Part shown: piece after piece, positions 46,292-55,787 of the stretch
Numbering within the stretch: position 1 is the stretch's first letter
Layout of the letters: each line of letters opens with the position of its first letter
Assembly (NCBI RefSeq): GCF_900167365.1
Contig: NZ_FUXL01000005.1
Location: 62,001-126,000 of the forward strand
Source of the DNA: Consotaella salsifontis
GTDB lineage: Bacteria > Pseudomonadota > Alphaproteobacteria > Rhizobiales > Rhizobiaceae
DNA: 64,000 nucleotides
Direction of reading: 5' to 3'
The notes under the pieces: model-generated
Database searches by the model: none
Seen by the model: the letters and a program-made list of their open reading frames with translations, nothing else
Told to the model about the DNA's origin: nothing
Position numbers and translations under genes: made by a program

Positions 46292-48019
46292 CTACTGCCT
46301 CTGCGTCTCGCCGAACATCTCGCGTTGCGCCTTTTCCAATTCCTCGGCGTAGCGCTTGCGGACGTGAGTTTCGGAGAGCAGGCCGAGAACCGTGGCATCG
46401 GGAGCGATGACGGCGAATTCGTCGCTCTCGGCCTCGTCGAAGCGCTGCATCACCTCGACGATGTTCATCTCCGGCGTCAGCGCCACGTCCTTGAGGATCG
46501 CGAGGCTCGCCACCTCGGCCGCCGGGTCCGCACTTTCGTCATAGGCGCTGGCGGTCAGCGCGATGCCGGCATAGTGGCCCGCGTCGTCGAGAAGCACGAC
46601 GCGCTGCGTCGAGCCGAGGGGAAAGCGCCGGCGGAATTCGGCGACCGTGATGGATCCCGGCACGGCGCGAGTCTCCTTGCGCATCATGCGGCCGGCGGTG
46701 AGCAGCCGCACCCAGCCGACATCCCGAGCGCTGCGGATCGTTTCGCCGCGAAGGTGCAGCCGCCAAGTGGAGAAGGAATAGCCGAAGAGGACGCGCACCA
46801 CCGTGCTCGCCACCAGCGTCGCGGCGATGACGACGCCGGTGATGCCGAGGTCGCGCGTCGCCTCCAGCACCAGCATGGCCATGGTGAGCGGGCCGCCGAT
46901 GACGGCGACGGCGAGCGCGGCCATTCCGACCAGCGCCGACTGCGTGGGATCGACCACGGGATAGCCCGCCACCAGCTCAAGAATGCCGCTGAAGAGCCGG
47001 CCGCCGATGGTTCCAAGAAAGAGCGAGGCGAAGAACAGACCGCCACGGAAGCCGAAGGCGAGGCAGACGATGGATGCCATCGACTTGGCGATGAAGATCG
47101 TGCCGAGAAAGACCAGCGTCCCGGAGATGGAAACGTCGAGGGCGAGCGCAGAGTGCCCCGAGGAGAGGACCTGCGGCGTCACCAGCGCGAGCGGGATCAT
47201 CAGGAAGCCGCCGACCACCTGCCGCAGCCAGAGCGAGGCGGGCATGCGGCGCGTCAGGGCCTCCAGTGTCGACATGGTCCGCATCAGGCCTATGGCGATA
47301 AAGCCGAGAAGCGCACCAAGAATGCCAAAGAGCAGATAGTCCGACGGAATGATCGGCTCGGGATCGACGAGCCCGATGATGTAGGGATGGGCGCCGAGGT
47401 CATGGGCGACCAGCGTCCCAGCGAGAGCCGCTGCCGCAACTGGCGCAATGGCCGAGGGCATATAGGCTCCGATGACGATCTCGAAGGCATAGAAACAGCC
47501 GGTGAGCGGCGCGCCGAAGGCGGCGGCGATCGCCGCACCTGCCCCGGCGCCCACCAGCGTGCGCACGTCGCCCCGGCGAAGTCCGAGGCGCTGGCCAGCA
47601 ATGGACCCGACGACGCTGCCCATCTGGGCATAGGCCGCCTCAAGGCCGACCGAGGCGCCGACGCCATTGGAAATGAGGGTTTGGCCGGCGACGATCAGGC
47701 TGTCGATGAGCGACATGCGCCCGCCATGCAGCGCGTTGGCCTCGACGGAGTCGACGAGGGGCCGGCGCCGCGCGCCGACGACCCTGGTGAACAGGATGAG
47801 CGCCAGCCCGCCGGCGGGCAGCGCCAGAAGATAGATCGGCTCGATGAACGTCTGGGTGCTGAGGCGCCCGCCCGCCGGCAGATCGTAGAGGAAGCGCTGG
47901 ATCGCCGAGGCCGTCACCTGAAGAATGGACGTGCCGACGCCCGCCAGCGCGCCGACAATCAGCGCGATAACGATGAACCACACCTCGCTGGAGCGAAAGC
48001 GCCTGCGAAACTCCACCAT
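46292..48019 (-). CDS. CLC-type chloride channel/transporter with C-terminal regulatory region
   Basis: About 575 residues. The CLC membrane core has ~10-12 segments; the key loop NGVGASVGLEAAYAQMGS carries the Glu of the GxxG(L)E motif, and GAGAGAAIAAAFGAPLTGCFYAFE and FGFRGGLFFASLFLG are conserved. The last ~130 residues look like a CBS-type pair with weak conservation. Start uncertain: ATG 48019, or a TTG at 48094 that adds His-rich codons. Convergent with acdS. The ion and mode (channel or antiporter) cannot be told from sequence. Confidence 0.85.
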   Translation of the reverse strand: MVEFRRRFRSSEVWFIVIALIVGALAGVGTSILQVTASAIQRFLYDLPAGGRLSTQTFIEPIYLLALPAGGLALILFTRVVGARRRPLVDSVEANALHGGRMSLIDSLIVAGQTLISNGVGASVGLEAAYAQMGSVVGSIAGQRLGLRRGDVRTLVGAGAGAAIAAAFGAPLTGCFYAFEIVIGAYMPSAIAPVAAAALAGTLVAHDLGAHPYIIGLVDPEPIIPSDYLLFGILGALLGFIAIGLMRTMSTLEALTRRMPASLWLRQVVGGFLMIPLALVTPQVLSSGHSALALDVSISGTLVFLGTIFIAKSMASIVCLAFGFRGGLFFASLFLGTIGGRLFSGILELVAGYPVVDPTQSALVGMAALAVAVIGGPLTMAMLVLEATRDLGITGVVIAATLVASTVVRVLFGYSFSTWRLHLRGETIRSARDVGWVRLLTAGRMMRKETRAVPGSITVAEFRRRFPLGSTQRVVLLDDAGHYAGIALTASAYDESADPAAEVASLAILKDVALTPEMNIVEVMQRFDEAESDEFAVIAPDATVLGLLSETHVRKRYAEELEKAQREMFGETQRQ

Positions 48020-48317
48020 CGAACGCCAGACGGGCGAGTGGGGCGAAGCGTGATGTGGCCGATGATGGCCGGAGGCGCGGCGAAGATGCAGCAAATTGGG
48101 AGATCCCGGAAGGCATTCCAGAAGGGGCGGCCATCACGGCGGAATGATGCGGAGCACGAACCGGCGGTCGCCGCCCCTCTTAATCGGCCAACCGCCGATC
48201 GCCAACCCTTCGCGGTAGGCGATTCGCGCCGAAACAAAGGTTTGGCCTCGCCTTTGAACTGCGAAGCGGCAAGGCACTTCCTACATGAGGGGGCGTCTGT
48301 TCCCCGAAGGGCGTTTC

Positions 48318-49409
48318 ATGCGTTTTCTCTCCCGCGCCAATCCCTACCATTCCGGTCCCGTCAGCGATCATTTCGACGGTCGGCGCTTCTTCAACCCCGA
48401 CGGGCACGGGCCCGGAGGGCTTGGCGCCCTTTTGCGCTGGCGCTTCAAGCACAAGCGCGCGCAATGGCCCGATCACTTTCCCGGCCTTCCAACCGATCGT
48501 CCGCCAGCCCGCGTCTCAGGGGGTGCGGCGCGGCTGAGCTTTGTCGGCCATGCCTCCTTTCTCCTCCAGACCGGCGGCCTTAACATTCTTCTCGATCCCC
48601 TGTGGTCCGAGCGCTGCTCTCCCTTCGACAACGTCGGCCCGAAGCGCCGCAACGCGCCGGGGATTGCCTTCGACGATCTTCCCGCGATTGACGTCGTGTG
48701 TGTCTCGCACTCGCACTACGACCACATGGACGCGTCGACGCTGAAGCGGCTTCACGCGCGCTTCTCGCCGCGCTTTCTGACGCCGCTGGGCAATGACGCC
48801 CTCATTCGCGGCTTCTGCCCTTCGGCAAAAGTCGAGGCCCATGACTGGCTCGCTCGCGTGCCGCTCAACGGCGATGTCGCGCTCACCTTCGAGCCGACGC
48901 ACCATTGGGGGGCGCGCGGCGTCTTCGACCGCTCGATGACGCTATGGGCGTCCTTTGCCTTCGAGACCCCGGCGGGGTTCATCTATTATGTCGGCGATTC
49001 CGGCTTCTTCGGCGGCGCGAACTACCGCGCGGCGAGGCAGCGCCACGGCCCGGCCAAGCTCGCCGTCCTGCCGATCGGCGCCTACGCACCGCGCTTCTTC
49101 ATGGCACCGCAGCACCAGGACCCGGACGAGGCCGTGCGGGCCGCGCGCTTCCTGGAGGCGGAGCTTTCCATCGGCAGCCATTGGGGCACGTTCCAGCTGA
49201 CCGACGAGCCGATCGACGAGCCGCCCGCGCGCCTTTCGGCGGCCCTCGCCCGCTGGTCGGTTGCGCCCGAGCGCTTCATCGCAGGCCGCCCCGGCCTCGC
49301 GGTCTCGCTGCCCCATGCCATCGACGCGCCTCTGCCCGAGCCCCTGGCGGCAACGCCGGAAACCACCGCGCGCGCCGTCCATGAAACGGGCGAGGAGGCC
49401 AGCGACTGA
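48318..49409 (+). CDS. MBL-fold metallohydrolase, NAPE-PLD/UlaG-like
   Basis: A 363-residue metallo-beta-lactamase-fold protein. The metal motif is SHSHYDHMD with further His in EPTHHWG and the Asp in VGDSGFFGG. FVGHASFLLQTGGLNILLDPLWSERCSP and the C-terminal IGSHWGTFQLTDEP match N-acyl-phosphatidylethanolamine phospholipase D-like members. AAGGG lies upstream of ATG 48318. Cytosolic by appearance. Substrate unknown. Confidence 0.88.
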   Translation: MRFLSRANPYHSGPVSDHFDGRRFFNPDGHGPGGLGALLRWRFKHKRAQWPDHFPGLPTDRPPARVSGGAARLSFVGHASFLLQTGGLNILLDPLWSERCSPFDNVGPKRRNAPGIAFDDLPAIDVVCVSHSHYDHMDASTLKRLHARFSPRFLTPLGNDALIRGFCPSAKVEAHDWLARVPLNGDVALTFEPTHHWGARGVFDRSMTLWASFAFETPAGFIYYVGDSGFFGGANYRAARQRHGPAKLAVLPIGAYAPRFFMAPQHQDPDEAVRAARFLEAELSIGSHWGTFQLTDEPIDEPPARLSAALARWSVAPERFIAGRPGLAVSLPHAIDAPLPEPLAATPETTARAVHETGEEASD

Positions 49410-49502
49410 GGGTCGCGGCGCGGGGCGCGGTCAGCGCCGGAACCATTGCCACGCCCTGCGGTTCAACATGCGTCGACCCGAACATTGCGAAAGGATCGCC
49501 CG

Positions 49503-50201
49503 ATGAACCGGCTTTCAGCGCTCCTCCTTCCCCTGATCCTGGCCAGCGGCCCGGCCCTTGCCCAGGATACGGCGGGTTCCTGCGGAGATCAGACCGAGGT
49601 CAAGGCCGGCGACACGTTGAGCGCCATCGCCGACCGCTGCGACGTCAGCGAGTTCACCATCCTGAGGGCGAACCCTTCCGTCCGCGGCTCGGACGATCTG
49701 CGCGTCGGCTCGACCGTCCAGCTCACCACGACCTCCGACGGTACCATCGACCGCCTCGGCTCACTCGCGGAGCAGGCGGGCAGCGAGCTCGGTCAGGCGG
49801 CGCAGGGCGTAGGGTCGGCGATCGGCTCCTCCGTCAGCGGCTTTCTCGACCGCAATCCCCAGCTCGACCAGCGCGTTCGCGACATCGGCCAGAAGATCGG
49901 GCTGACCGACGGCCAGGAGCCGGCGGATGTGTCGCTGGAACCGCAAGGCGGCGCTCCCGGCTCCACCGTGACTGTCTCGGCGACAGGGCTGCCCAAGGAT
50001 ACGCCGGTGGAGATCGTCGGCGGCGGGCGCCGCTCGGCCTATACGGTTCTCGACGAGGCCCGCACGACGCCAGACGGAACACTTCAGGCGGCGGTGGAGA
50101 TTCCGCGCGACGTGGGCGATCAGTCCGCCTATCGCATCTCGGTGCGCGGCAAGGACGACGCCTGGAAGGCGGTCGCCCCGCTCTTCACCATACGACGATA
50201 G
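49503..50201 (+). CDS. Exported LysM protein with C-terminal Ig-like domain
   Basis: A 232-residue secreted protein. The signal peptide ends at ALA-QD (residue 21). The LysM domain (VKAGDTLSAIADRCDVSEFT...LRVGSTVQL) binds peptidoglycan. A helical linker (SLAEQAGSELGQAAQGVGSA) and a beta-rich end (GAPGSTVTVSATGLPKDTPV) follow, resembling an Ig-like fold. AAGGA precedes ATG 49503. It sits upstream of dapF with 120 bases between; a wall-associated role is inferred. Confidence 0.82.
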   Translation: MNRLSALLLPLILASGPALAQDTAGSCGDQTEVKAGDTLSAIADRCDVSEFTILRANPSVRGSDDLRVGSTVQLTTTSDGTIDRLGSLAEQAGSELGQAAQGVGSAIGSSVSGFLDRNPQLDQRVRDIGQKIGLTDGQEPADVSLEPQGGAPGSTVTVSATGLPKDTPVEIVGGGRRSAYTVLDEARTTPDGTLQAAVEIPRDVGDQSAYRISVRGKDDAWKAVAPLFTIRR

Positions 50202-50321
50202 CGACGAGGCGCCGATACCTCGGGCGACCGGCGCCTGCGCGATGAGCGGCCGGTAGCAATCCCTCGGCATCTTTGCCATATAGGCGGCAAGACCTAACCT
50301 TCACCGCCGAGCGGTTTTTCG

Positions 50322-51215
50322 ATGTCCGAGTGGATTGCCTTTGCGAAGATGAACGGGCTCGGCAACGAGATCCTCGTCGCCGACATGCGCGGACAGGAGG
50401 GTCGCATCGCGCCCGAGGCAGCGCGCGCCTTGGCGGCTCGCCCGGAAACCCACTTCGATCAGATCATGGCGATCCATAATCCCAAGGTGACGGGCACAGA
50501 CGCCTTCATCCGCATCCTCAACGCCGACGGGACCGATGCGGGCACCTGCGGCAACGGCACGCGCTGCGTCGTTTCGGCGTTGGCGGCCGAGACCGGCAAG
50601 AAGACCTTCACCTTCCAGACGATCTCGGGGCTCCTCAATGCGCAGGAGCGGGAGGACGGCCTCATTTCCGTGGACATGGGAATGCCGCGCTTCGCCTGGA
50701 ACGAAATCCCGCTGGCCGAGCCCTTCGCCGACACACGCTGCATCGAACTCCAGATCGGCCCCATCGACGCGCCGGTTCTCCATTCGCCCTCCGTCGCCTC
50801 CATGGGCAATCCCCATGCGATCTTCTGGGTGAAGGAGGACGTCTGGTCCTACGAGCTCGACCGATTCGGCCCAGTCCTGGAAAACCATCCGCTCTTTCCC
50901 GAGCGGGCCAACATCACCATTGCCAGGGTGACGAGCCCCTCCTCCATGGATATCCGCACCTGGGAGCGCGGCGCCGGCCTCACCCGCGCCTGCGGCTCGG
51001 CCTCGTGCGCGGCGGCGGTATCGGGCGCGCGCACCGGGCGCACCGGGCGCTCGGTCGCCATCACCGTTCCGGCGGGCGGCGAACTTCTGATCGACTGGCG
51101 CGCCGACGACCACGTCGTCATGACCGGACCCGCCGAATGGGAATGGTCAGGCCGTCTCGATCCCGCCACGGGCGATTATCGGCGCGACGAGGCTGATGCC
51201 GCGGAGGCCTCTTGA
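50322..51215 (+). CDS. dapF: Diaminopimelate epimerase
   Basis: A 297-residue epimerase that interconverts LL- and meso-diaminopimelate. Both catalytic cysteines are visible: [11 protein letters not shown] and TRACGSASC. The N-terminal [18 protein letters not shown] is typical. The stop overlaps the start of mtaB (TGATG). Confidence 0.96.
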   Translation: MSEWIAFAKMNGLGNEILVADMRGQEGRIAPEAARALAARPETHFDQIMAIHNPKVTGTDAFIRILNADGTDAGTCGNGTRCVVSALAAETGKKTFTFQTISGLLNAQEREDGLISVDMGMPRFAWNEIPLAEPFADTRCIELQIGPIDAPVLHSPSVASMGNPHAIFWVKEDVWSYELDRFGPVLENHPLFPERANITIARVTSPSSMDIRTWERGAGLTRACGSASCAAAVSGARTGRTGRSVAITVPAGGELLIDWRADDHVVMTGPAEWEWSGRLDPATGDYRRDEADAAEAS

Positions 51216-52519
51216 TGGGAATTGACGTCATCTCTTTCGGCTGCCGCCTCAACACCTACGAGGCCGAGGTGATGAAGCGCGAGGCGACCGAGGCCGGCCT
51301 CGGCGCCGATGGCCGCGGCGCGATCCTCGTCAACACCTGCGCCGTGACGGCGGAAGCCGTGCGCCAGGCGCGTCAGGCGATCCGCAAGGCGCGGCGCGAA
51401 AACCCCGGTGCCCGCATCATCGTCACCGGGTGCGCCGCCCAGACCGAGGCCCAGCGCTTCGCCGAAATGGACGAGGTGGACGCCGTCATCGGCAACGCCG
51501 ACAAGCTCGTCGCCGATTCCTACCGCGCGCTGCCCGACTTCGGCGTGGCGGGCGCGGAGAAGGTCCGCGTCAACGACATCATGTCGATCACCGAGACGGC
51601 GGCCCATATGGTCGACGCCATCGAGGGCCGCGCCCGGGCGATCGTGCAGGTGCAGAACGGGTGCGACCATCGCTGCACCTTCTGCATCATTCCCTTCGGC
51701 CGCGGTAATTCGCGCTCCGTGCCGATGGGCGCGGCGGTGTCCCAGGTGAAGCGGCTGGTGGACGCCGGCTACAACGAGGTCGTCCTTTCAGGCGTCGATC
51801 TCACGAGCTACGGCGCCGACCTGCCGGGCACGCCCCGCCTCGGCACCCTCGTCCAGTCGATCCTTCGCCATGTGCCGGAGCTCAGGCGCCTGCGCCTGTC
51901 CTCCATCGATTCCATCGAGGCGGACCCGGCGCTGATGGAGGCGATCGCCTCCGAGACGCGGCTGATGCCGCATCTCCATTTGTCGCTTCAGGCGGGCGAC
52001 ACCATGATCCTCAAGCGCATGAAGCGTCGCCACAGCCGCGACGACGCCATCCGCTTCTGCGAGGAGGCCCGGCGGCTTCGCCCGGACATCGTCTTCGGCG
52101 CCGACATCATCGCCGGCTTCCCGACAGAGACCGAGGAGATGTTCGAGAATTCGCTGAGGTTGGTGGACGAGTGTTCGCTGACGCTGCTCCACGTCTTCCC
52201 CTTCTCGCCGCGCGAGGGAACGCCCGCAGCGCGCATGCCGCAGCTGCCGCGTGCCCTGATCAAGGAGCGCGCCGCGCGCCTGCGCGAGAAGGGCGAGGCC
52301 GCCCACCGCGCCCATCTTCAAAGGCTGGTCGGCACGCGCCAGAGCGTCCTTATGGAAAAGGACGGGATCGGCCGGGCCGAGAACTTCATCACCGTTTCCC
52401 TTGCGGCCGATCCCGACGGCGCGCACCCGCCGTCGGGCTCCATCATCGACGTGACGATCGTGGGCGAGGATGGCGACAAGCTGATCGCCGCGCCGGCGGG
52501 CGCCGCCAAGGCAGCCTGA
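51215..52519 (+). CDS. mtaB: tRNA (N6-threonylcarbamoyladenosine(37)-C2)-methylthiotransferase
   Basis: A 434-residue radical-SAM enzyme that adds the methylthio group to t6A37. The N-terminal cluster Cys residues are in ISFGCRLN, NTCAVT and TGCAAQ; the radical-SAM motif is GCDHRCTFCIIPFGRG. A TRAM-like end follows. ATG 51215 overlaps the dapF stop and has GGAGG upstream. It acts on t6A, the product of the pathway that includes TsaE at 1.2 kb. Confidence 0.95.
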   Translation: MGIDVISFGCRLNTYEAEVMKREATEAGLGADGRGAILVNTCAVTAEAVRQARQAIRKARRENPGARIIVTGCAAQTEAQRFAEMDEVDAVIGNADKLVADSYRALPDFGVAGAEKVRVNDIMSITETAAHMVDAIEGRARAIVQVQNGCDHRCTFCIIPFGRGNSRSVPMGAAVSQVKRLVDAGYNEVVLSGVDLTSYGADLPGTPRLGTLVQSILRHVPELRRLRLSSIDSIEADPALMEAIASETRLMPHLHLSLQAGDTMILKRMKRRHSRDDAIRFCEEARRLRPDIVFGADIIAGFPTETEEMFENSLRLVDECSLTLLHVFPFSPREGTPAARMPQLPRALIKERAARLREKGEAAHRAHLQRLVGTRQSVLMEKDGIGRAENFITVSLAADPDGAHPPSGSIIDVTIVGEDGDKLIAAPAGAAKAA

Positions 52520-52543
52520 GGCAGGGTAGGACAAGGAGAGATC

Positions 52544-54229
52544 ATGGCTGAAAAGAAGGGCCTCTTCCGGCGGATCTTTTCCTTCGGCGCCCACGACCAG
52601 GAGACGCCGACTGAAGGCGTCACGGTGGCGCCGACCGAAAGCCTGCCGCCGGCACCGCCGGAGCCGGAGAGCGATGCCACCGCCGCGCCGGAGCCCACGG
52701 CCGTCGAGGAGACGCTGATCGCGGGCGACGGCGGCGCACCGGTCGAACCCGAAATCCCTGAACAGGCGCCGGTGACGGAAGACCCGGAGCGCGAGATCGC
52801 CGTCGCGCCGGCGCCGGTCGAGGCCGCACCGGGCGACGAGGCCGAGGACGATTTTTCCTGGCTCGAGAAACCGGAACCCGAGGCAGACGAGCCGGAAGCA
52901 GACTTCTCCTGGCTTGAAAGCCCGAGCGAGCCGCAAGGCGATATTCAGGAGGAAGAGCCGGCTCCCGTCGAGCAGCCAGAGCCCGCCGCCCTCGCCGCCG
53001 AGGAGCCAACCGAGGCCATCGAGAGTCCAGAAAGTCCTGAACCGGATAAAGCCGAGGATGAAGCAGAGGCCGATTTCTCCTGGCTCGACGCGCCGCTTGC
53101 GCCAGAGGAGGCCGAGGAGGAGAAAGTAGAGGCACGCCTCGTCGAAGAGGACGGCGGCACACTCCCCGACGTGGAAGAGAGCCTGCCCGCGACCTCGGCA
53201 GAAGCGCCCACCGTCGTCACACAGCCCGCGACGCTGCCCCCAGCGCCAGAAGCCGGCGAAGGCTGGCGCCGACGCGCCGCGCCGGCACCCGTTCTCGCGC
53301 CCGCGCCGAAGGTGCCGTGGTATCAGCGCCTGCGTCATGGTCTTTCCCGCTCCTCCGACCAGCTGACCGGCTCGATCACGGCGCTCTTCACCAAGCGCCG
53401 GCTCGACGAGGAAACCCTTCAGGACTTCGAGGACGTGCTGATCCAGGCCGATCTCGGCGTCGAAACTGCCATGAAGATCACCGGCAGGCTTTCCGAGGGC
53501 CGCTTCGGCAAGGAAATCTCGGGCGAGGCGGTGCGCGCCATCCTCGCCGAGGAGGTCGAATCCGCCCTCGCGCCGGTGGCGGTTCCGCTGGAACTCGATC
53601 TCGACAAGAAGCCCCACGTCGTCCTCGTCGTCGGCGTCAACGGCACCGGCAAGACCACCACCATCGGCAAGCTCGCGGCGAAGCTGACGCGCGGCGGCCT
53701 GAAGGTCACGCTCTGCGCCGGCGACACGTTCCGCGCCGCGGCCGTCGAGCAGCTGAAGATCTGGGGCGAGCGGACCGGCTCGCCGGTGATCGCCAAGCAG
53801 ATCGGCGCCGACGCCGCCGGCCTCGCCTTCGAGGCTTACGATGCGGCGCTCGCCAACGGTTCCGATGTGCTGATCATCGACACGGCCGGCCGTCTCCAGA
53901 ACAAGGCGGAGTTGATGGCCGAGCTCGAGAAGATCGTGCGCGTCCTGAGGAAGCGCGAGCCCGACGCGCCGCACACCGTTCTCCAGACGCTGGACGCCAC
54001 CACCGGCCAGAACGCCCTCTCCCAGGTGGAGATTTTTCGCAATGTCGCGGGGGTCAACGGCCTCGTCATGACCAAGCTGGACGGAACGGCCCGTGGCGGC
54101 ATCCTCGTCGCCATCGCCGCCAAGCACCGCCTGCCGGTCTATTTCGTCGGCGTCGGCGAGGGGATCGACGATCTCGAGCCGTTCAAGGCGCGGGACTTCG
54201 CAAGGGCCATCGCCGGACTGGCCGCATAG
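52544..54229 (+). CDS. ftsY: Signal recognition particle receptor FtsY with repeated FSWL motif
   Basis: A 561-residue SRP receptor. The N-terminus (MAEKKGLFRRIFSFG) is an amphipathic membrane-binding helix. Residues ~20-250 are acidic, Pro/Ala/Glu-rich, with the motif DFSWL at 103-107, 120-124 and 177-181. The NG GTPase follows with GVNGTGKTTTIGKLAAKL, DTFRAAAVEQL, DTAGRLQNKAEL and TKLDGTARGG. It docks the Ffh-ribosome complex at the membrane. It begins 24 bases after mtaB and ends the dapF-mtaB-ftsY unit. Confidence 0.96.
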   Translation: MAEKKGLFRRIFSFGAHDQETPTEGVTVAPTESLPPAPPEPESDATAAPEPTAVEETLIAGDGGAPVEPEIPEQAPVTEDPEREIAVAPAPVEAAPGDEAEDDFSWLEKPEPEADEPEADFSWLESPSEPQGDIQEEEPAPVEQPEPAALAAEEPTEAIESPESPEPDKAEDEAEADFSWLDAPLAPEEAEEEKVEARLVEEDGGTLPDVEESLPATSAEAPTVVTQPATLPPAPEAGEGWRRRAAPAPVLAPAPKVPWYQRLRHGLSRSSDQLTGSITALFTKRRLDEETLQDFEDVLIQADLGVETAMKITGRLSEGRFGKEISGEAVRAILAEEVESALAPVAVPLELDLDKKPHVVLVVGVNGTGKTTTIGKLAAKLTRGGLKVTLCAGDTFRAAAVEQLKIWGERTGSPVIAKQIGADAAGLAFEAYDAALANGSDVLIIDTAGRLQNKAELMAELEKIVRVLRKREPDAPHTVLQTLDATTGQNALSQVEIFRNVAGVNGLVMTKLDGTARGGILVAIAAKHRLPVYFVGVGEGIDDLEPFKARDFARAIAGLAA

Positions 54230-54541
54230 TTCGCCACGCTTGAAACGTCCGCCTTAGCGTAGGTTCAGGTCAGCGCTGCGACGTCGGAGCGCACCCGGCG
54301 CACCGATCACCTCGCAGCGCACGGTCGAGAGTTTGCCGGCGACTACCCGCCCGCGCGATAGGCGACGGGTTCCCCAAACGAAACGATCCCGGAGGCGGAC
54401 CTCCGGGATCGGGAAGATCAGATGGTTCATCGAAGGCACTTAGCCGGCGATGCTGGAGCGAAATACGACTGATTTCGCTGCCATTCCTCGAGTGGGCATG
54501 ATGCCTTCACGAAAAGCCAAATGACTTTTCGCCATCATGGC
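54230..54541. other. Intergenic region between ftsY and the DUF4167 gene
   Basis: A tail-to-tail gap of about 310 bases. It contains the - strand terminator described separately at 54376-54411. A 61-codon open frame spans the terminator hairpin and has no good ribosome-binding site, so no gene is called. Confidence 0.6.
54376..54411 (-). terminator. Terminator after the DUF4167 gene
   Basis: A perfect 12-bp stem, CGATCCCGGAGG with CCTCCGGGATCG (54384-54411), closes on four bases and is followed on the - strand by TTTCGTTT. It lies 130 bases past the DUF4167 stop. On the + strand no T-run follows. Confidence 0.8.
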
Positions 54542-55480
54542 TCAGCCGTTCGAGGCGAGCAGGAAGGACGGAAGTTCGCCGACGCTCTCCTCGCCGCCTT
54601 CCTCGTCCTTCTTCTTGCGAGGGCGGCCGGCCTTGCGCTTGGGCTTTTCCTCTCCGGCGGCAGCCTCCGGCGTCTCGGCGGCTTCCTCGGTCTTGGCGGT
54701 ACGACGACGACGCGGCGCCTTCTTCACTTCGTCCTGAGCCGGCTCTTCGCTCACAGCCGGCGCAGCAGCTGCCACCGGCTCCGGTGTCGGCGCTGGTTCG
54801 GCGGCAGGTGCGGCAGGAGCTGCGGCCTGAGTCGGCCGCTCCGAAACCTCTCGCTGAGGCTGGCGCTGTCCGCCGCCCTCATACGAGCCTTCCGAGCCGG
54901 CACCATTGCCGCTGCCGCGACGTCCGCGGCTGCGACGCGAGCGCTGCCCGTCACGGTCTCCGCCATAGTCGCGCCGGTCGTTGCCGCCCGACTGACCTCG
55001 ATTGGAGCCGGACTCATCGTCCTCGTCACGGTCCCGGCCCATCATGGCCTCGCCGCGCTCACCATCGCGATCATTGTCGTCCGAAAGGAAGGGCTGCGGG
55101 CCGGTGCCGTTCGCCGAAGGGCGATCCTCACGGCCGCCCTGACGCCGGTCGGGACGAGAGAACGAATTCTCCTGGCCGTCCATATCGTCCTCATCGTCGA
55201 GGTCGCGGGAGTCGCGCTCCTCGCGCTGCGGCTGGAACTGGCCCTGGGCCGCGGCAATGATGCGGTTGTAGTGCTCGGCGTGCTGGAGATAGTTTTCCGC
55301 CATCACGCGGTCGCCCGATGCGGAGGCATCCCGCGCCAGCATCGTGTATTTTTCGGCGATGTGCTGGGCCGTTCCCCGAATTTTGACATCCGGGCCGTTC
55401 GACTCATAGCTTCGCGAAAGCGGGTTGGGCCCTTTGCGTCCGCGCCCGCGCATCCGCTTGTTCTGCTGTCCTGGCCTCAT
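54542..55480 (-). CDS. DUF4167 domain protein, Arg/Gly/Asp-rich
   Basis: A 312-residue protein. The N-terminal ~85 residues are the DUF4167 domain (RMRGRGRKGPNPLSRSYESN, IRGTAQHIAEKY, AENYLQHAEHYNRI). The remainder is low complexity: acidic/Arg/Gly tracts resembling RNA-binding tails, an Ala/Pro stretch, and a Lys-rich AT-hook-like KAGRPRKKK end. Function unknown; RNA or DNA binding is inferred. AGGAAGAG precedes the ATG. Characteristic of rhizobial genomes next to prmC. Confidence 0.92.
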   Translation of the reverse strand: MRPGQQNKRMRGRGRKGPNPLSRSYESNGPDVKIRGTAQHIAEKYTMLARDASASGDRVMAENYLQHAEHYNRIIAAAQGQFQPQREERDSRDLDDEDDMDGQENSFSRPDRRQGGREDRPSANGTGPQPFLSDDNDRDGERGEAMMGRDRDEDDESGSNRGQSGGNDRRDYGGDRDGQRSRRSRGRRGSGNGAGSEGSYEGGGQRQPQREVSERPTQAAAPAAPAAEPAPTPEPVAAAAPAVSEEPAQDEVKKAPRRRRTAKTEEAAETPEAAAGEEKPKRKAGRPRKKKDEEGGEESVGELPSFLLASNG

Positions 55481-55787
55481 GCTCTTCCTGTCTTTGATCT
55501 TCCGGCATCCCGCCGGTTGGACCCCTCAAGGCGACGCACGCGCCGCTCTGCCCGTTGCCGGAGTCGACTGAGCGTCACCGGCCGCAAATACCTTTTGGTG
55601 GTTAGTTCCAGCGGCTCGTACCGCCAGACCCCGCGGGCGGCCTCGGCCGTCTCGAGCATCCCGCTTCGTGGCGCTGCGAAAGCGCCCCGTGCGATGGGAT
55701 GTCCCCCTCGAATTTCCGCGATGTGCCAAAAACCCTAGAGTCTTGTTCGCTGGGCCACAAGCCCTTTTTTCCAACTGTTCCGCGAAA
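55481..55787. other. Intergenic region between DUF4167 and prmC
   Basis: About 300 bases on the - strand side between prmC and the DUF4167 gene. It is locally AT-richer near 55730-55800 and may hold a promoter. Short open frames here have no coding character. Confidence 0.45.

Noticed and set aside
54254-54439. A 61-codon frame after ftsY on the - strand
   Set aside because: It spans a strong terminator hairpin and lacks a good ribosome-binding site, so I treat it as untranslated.
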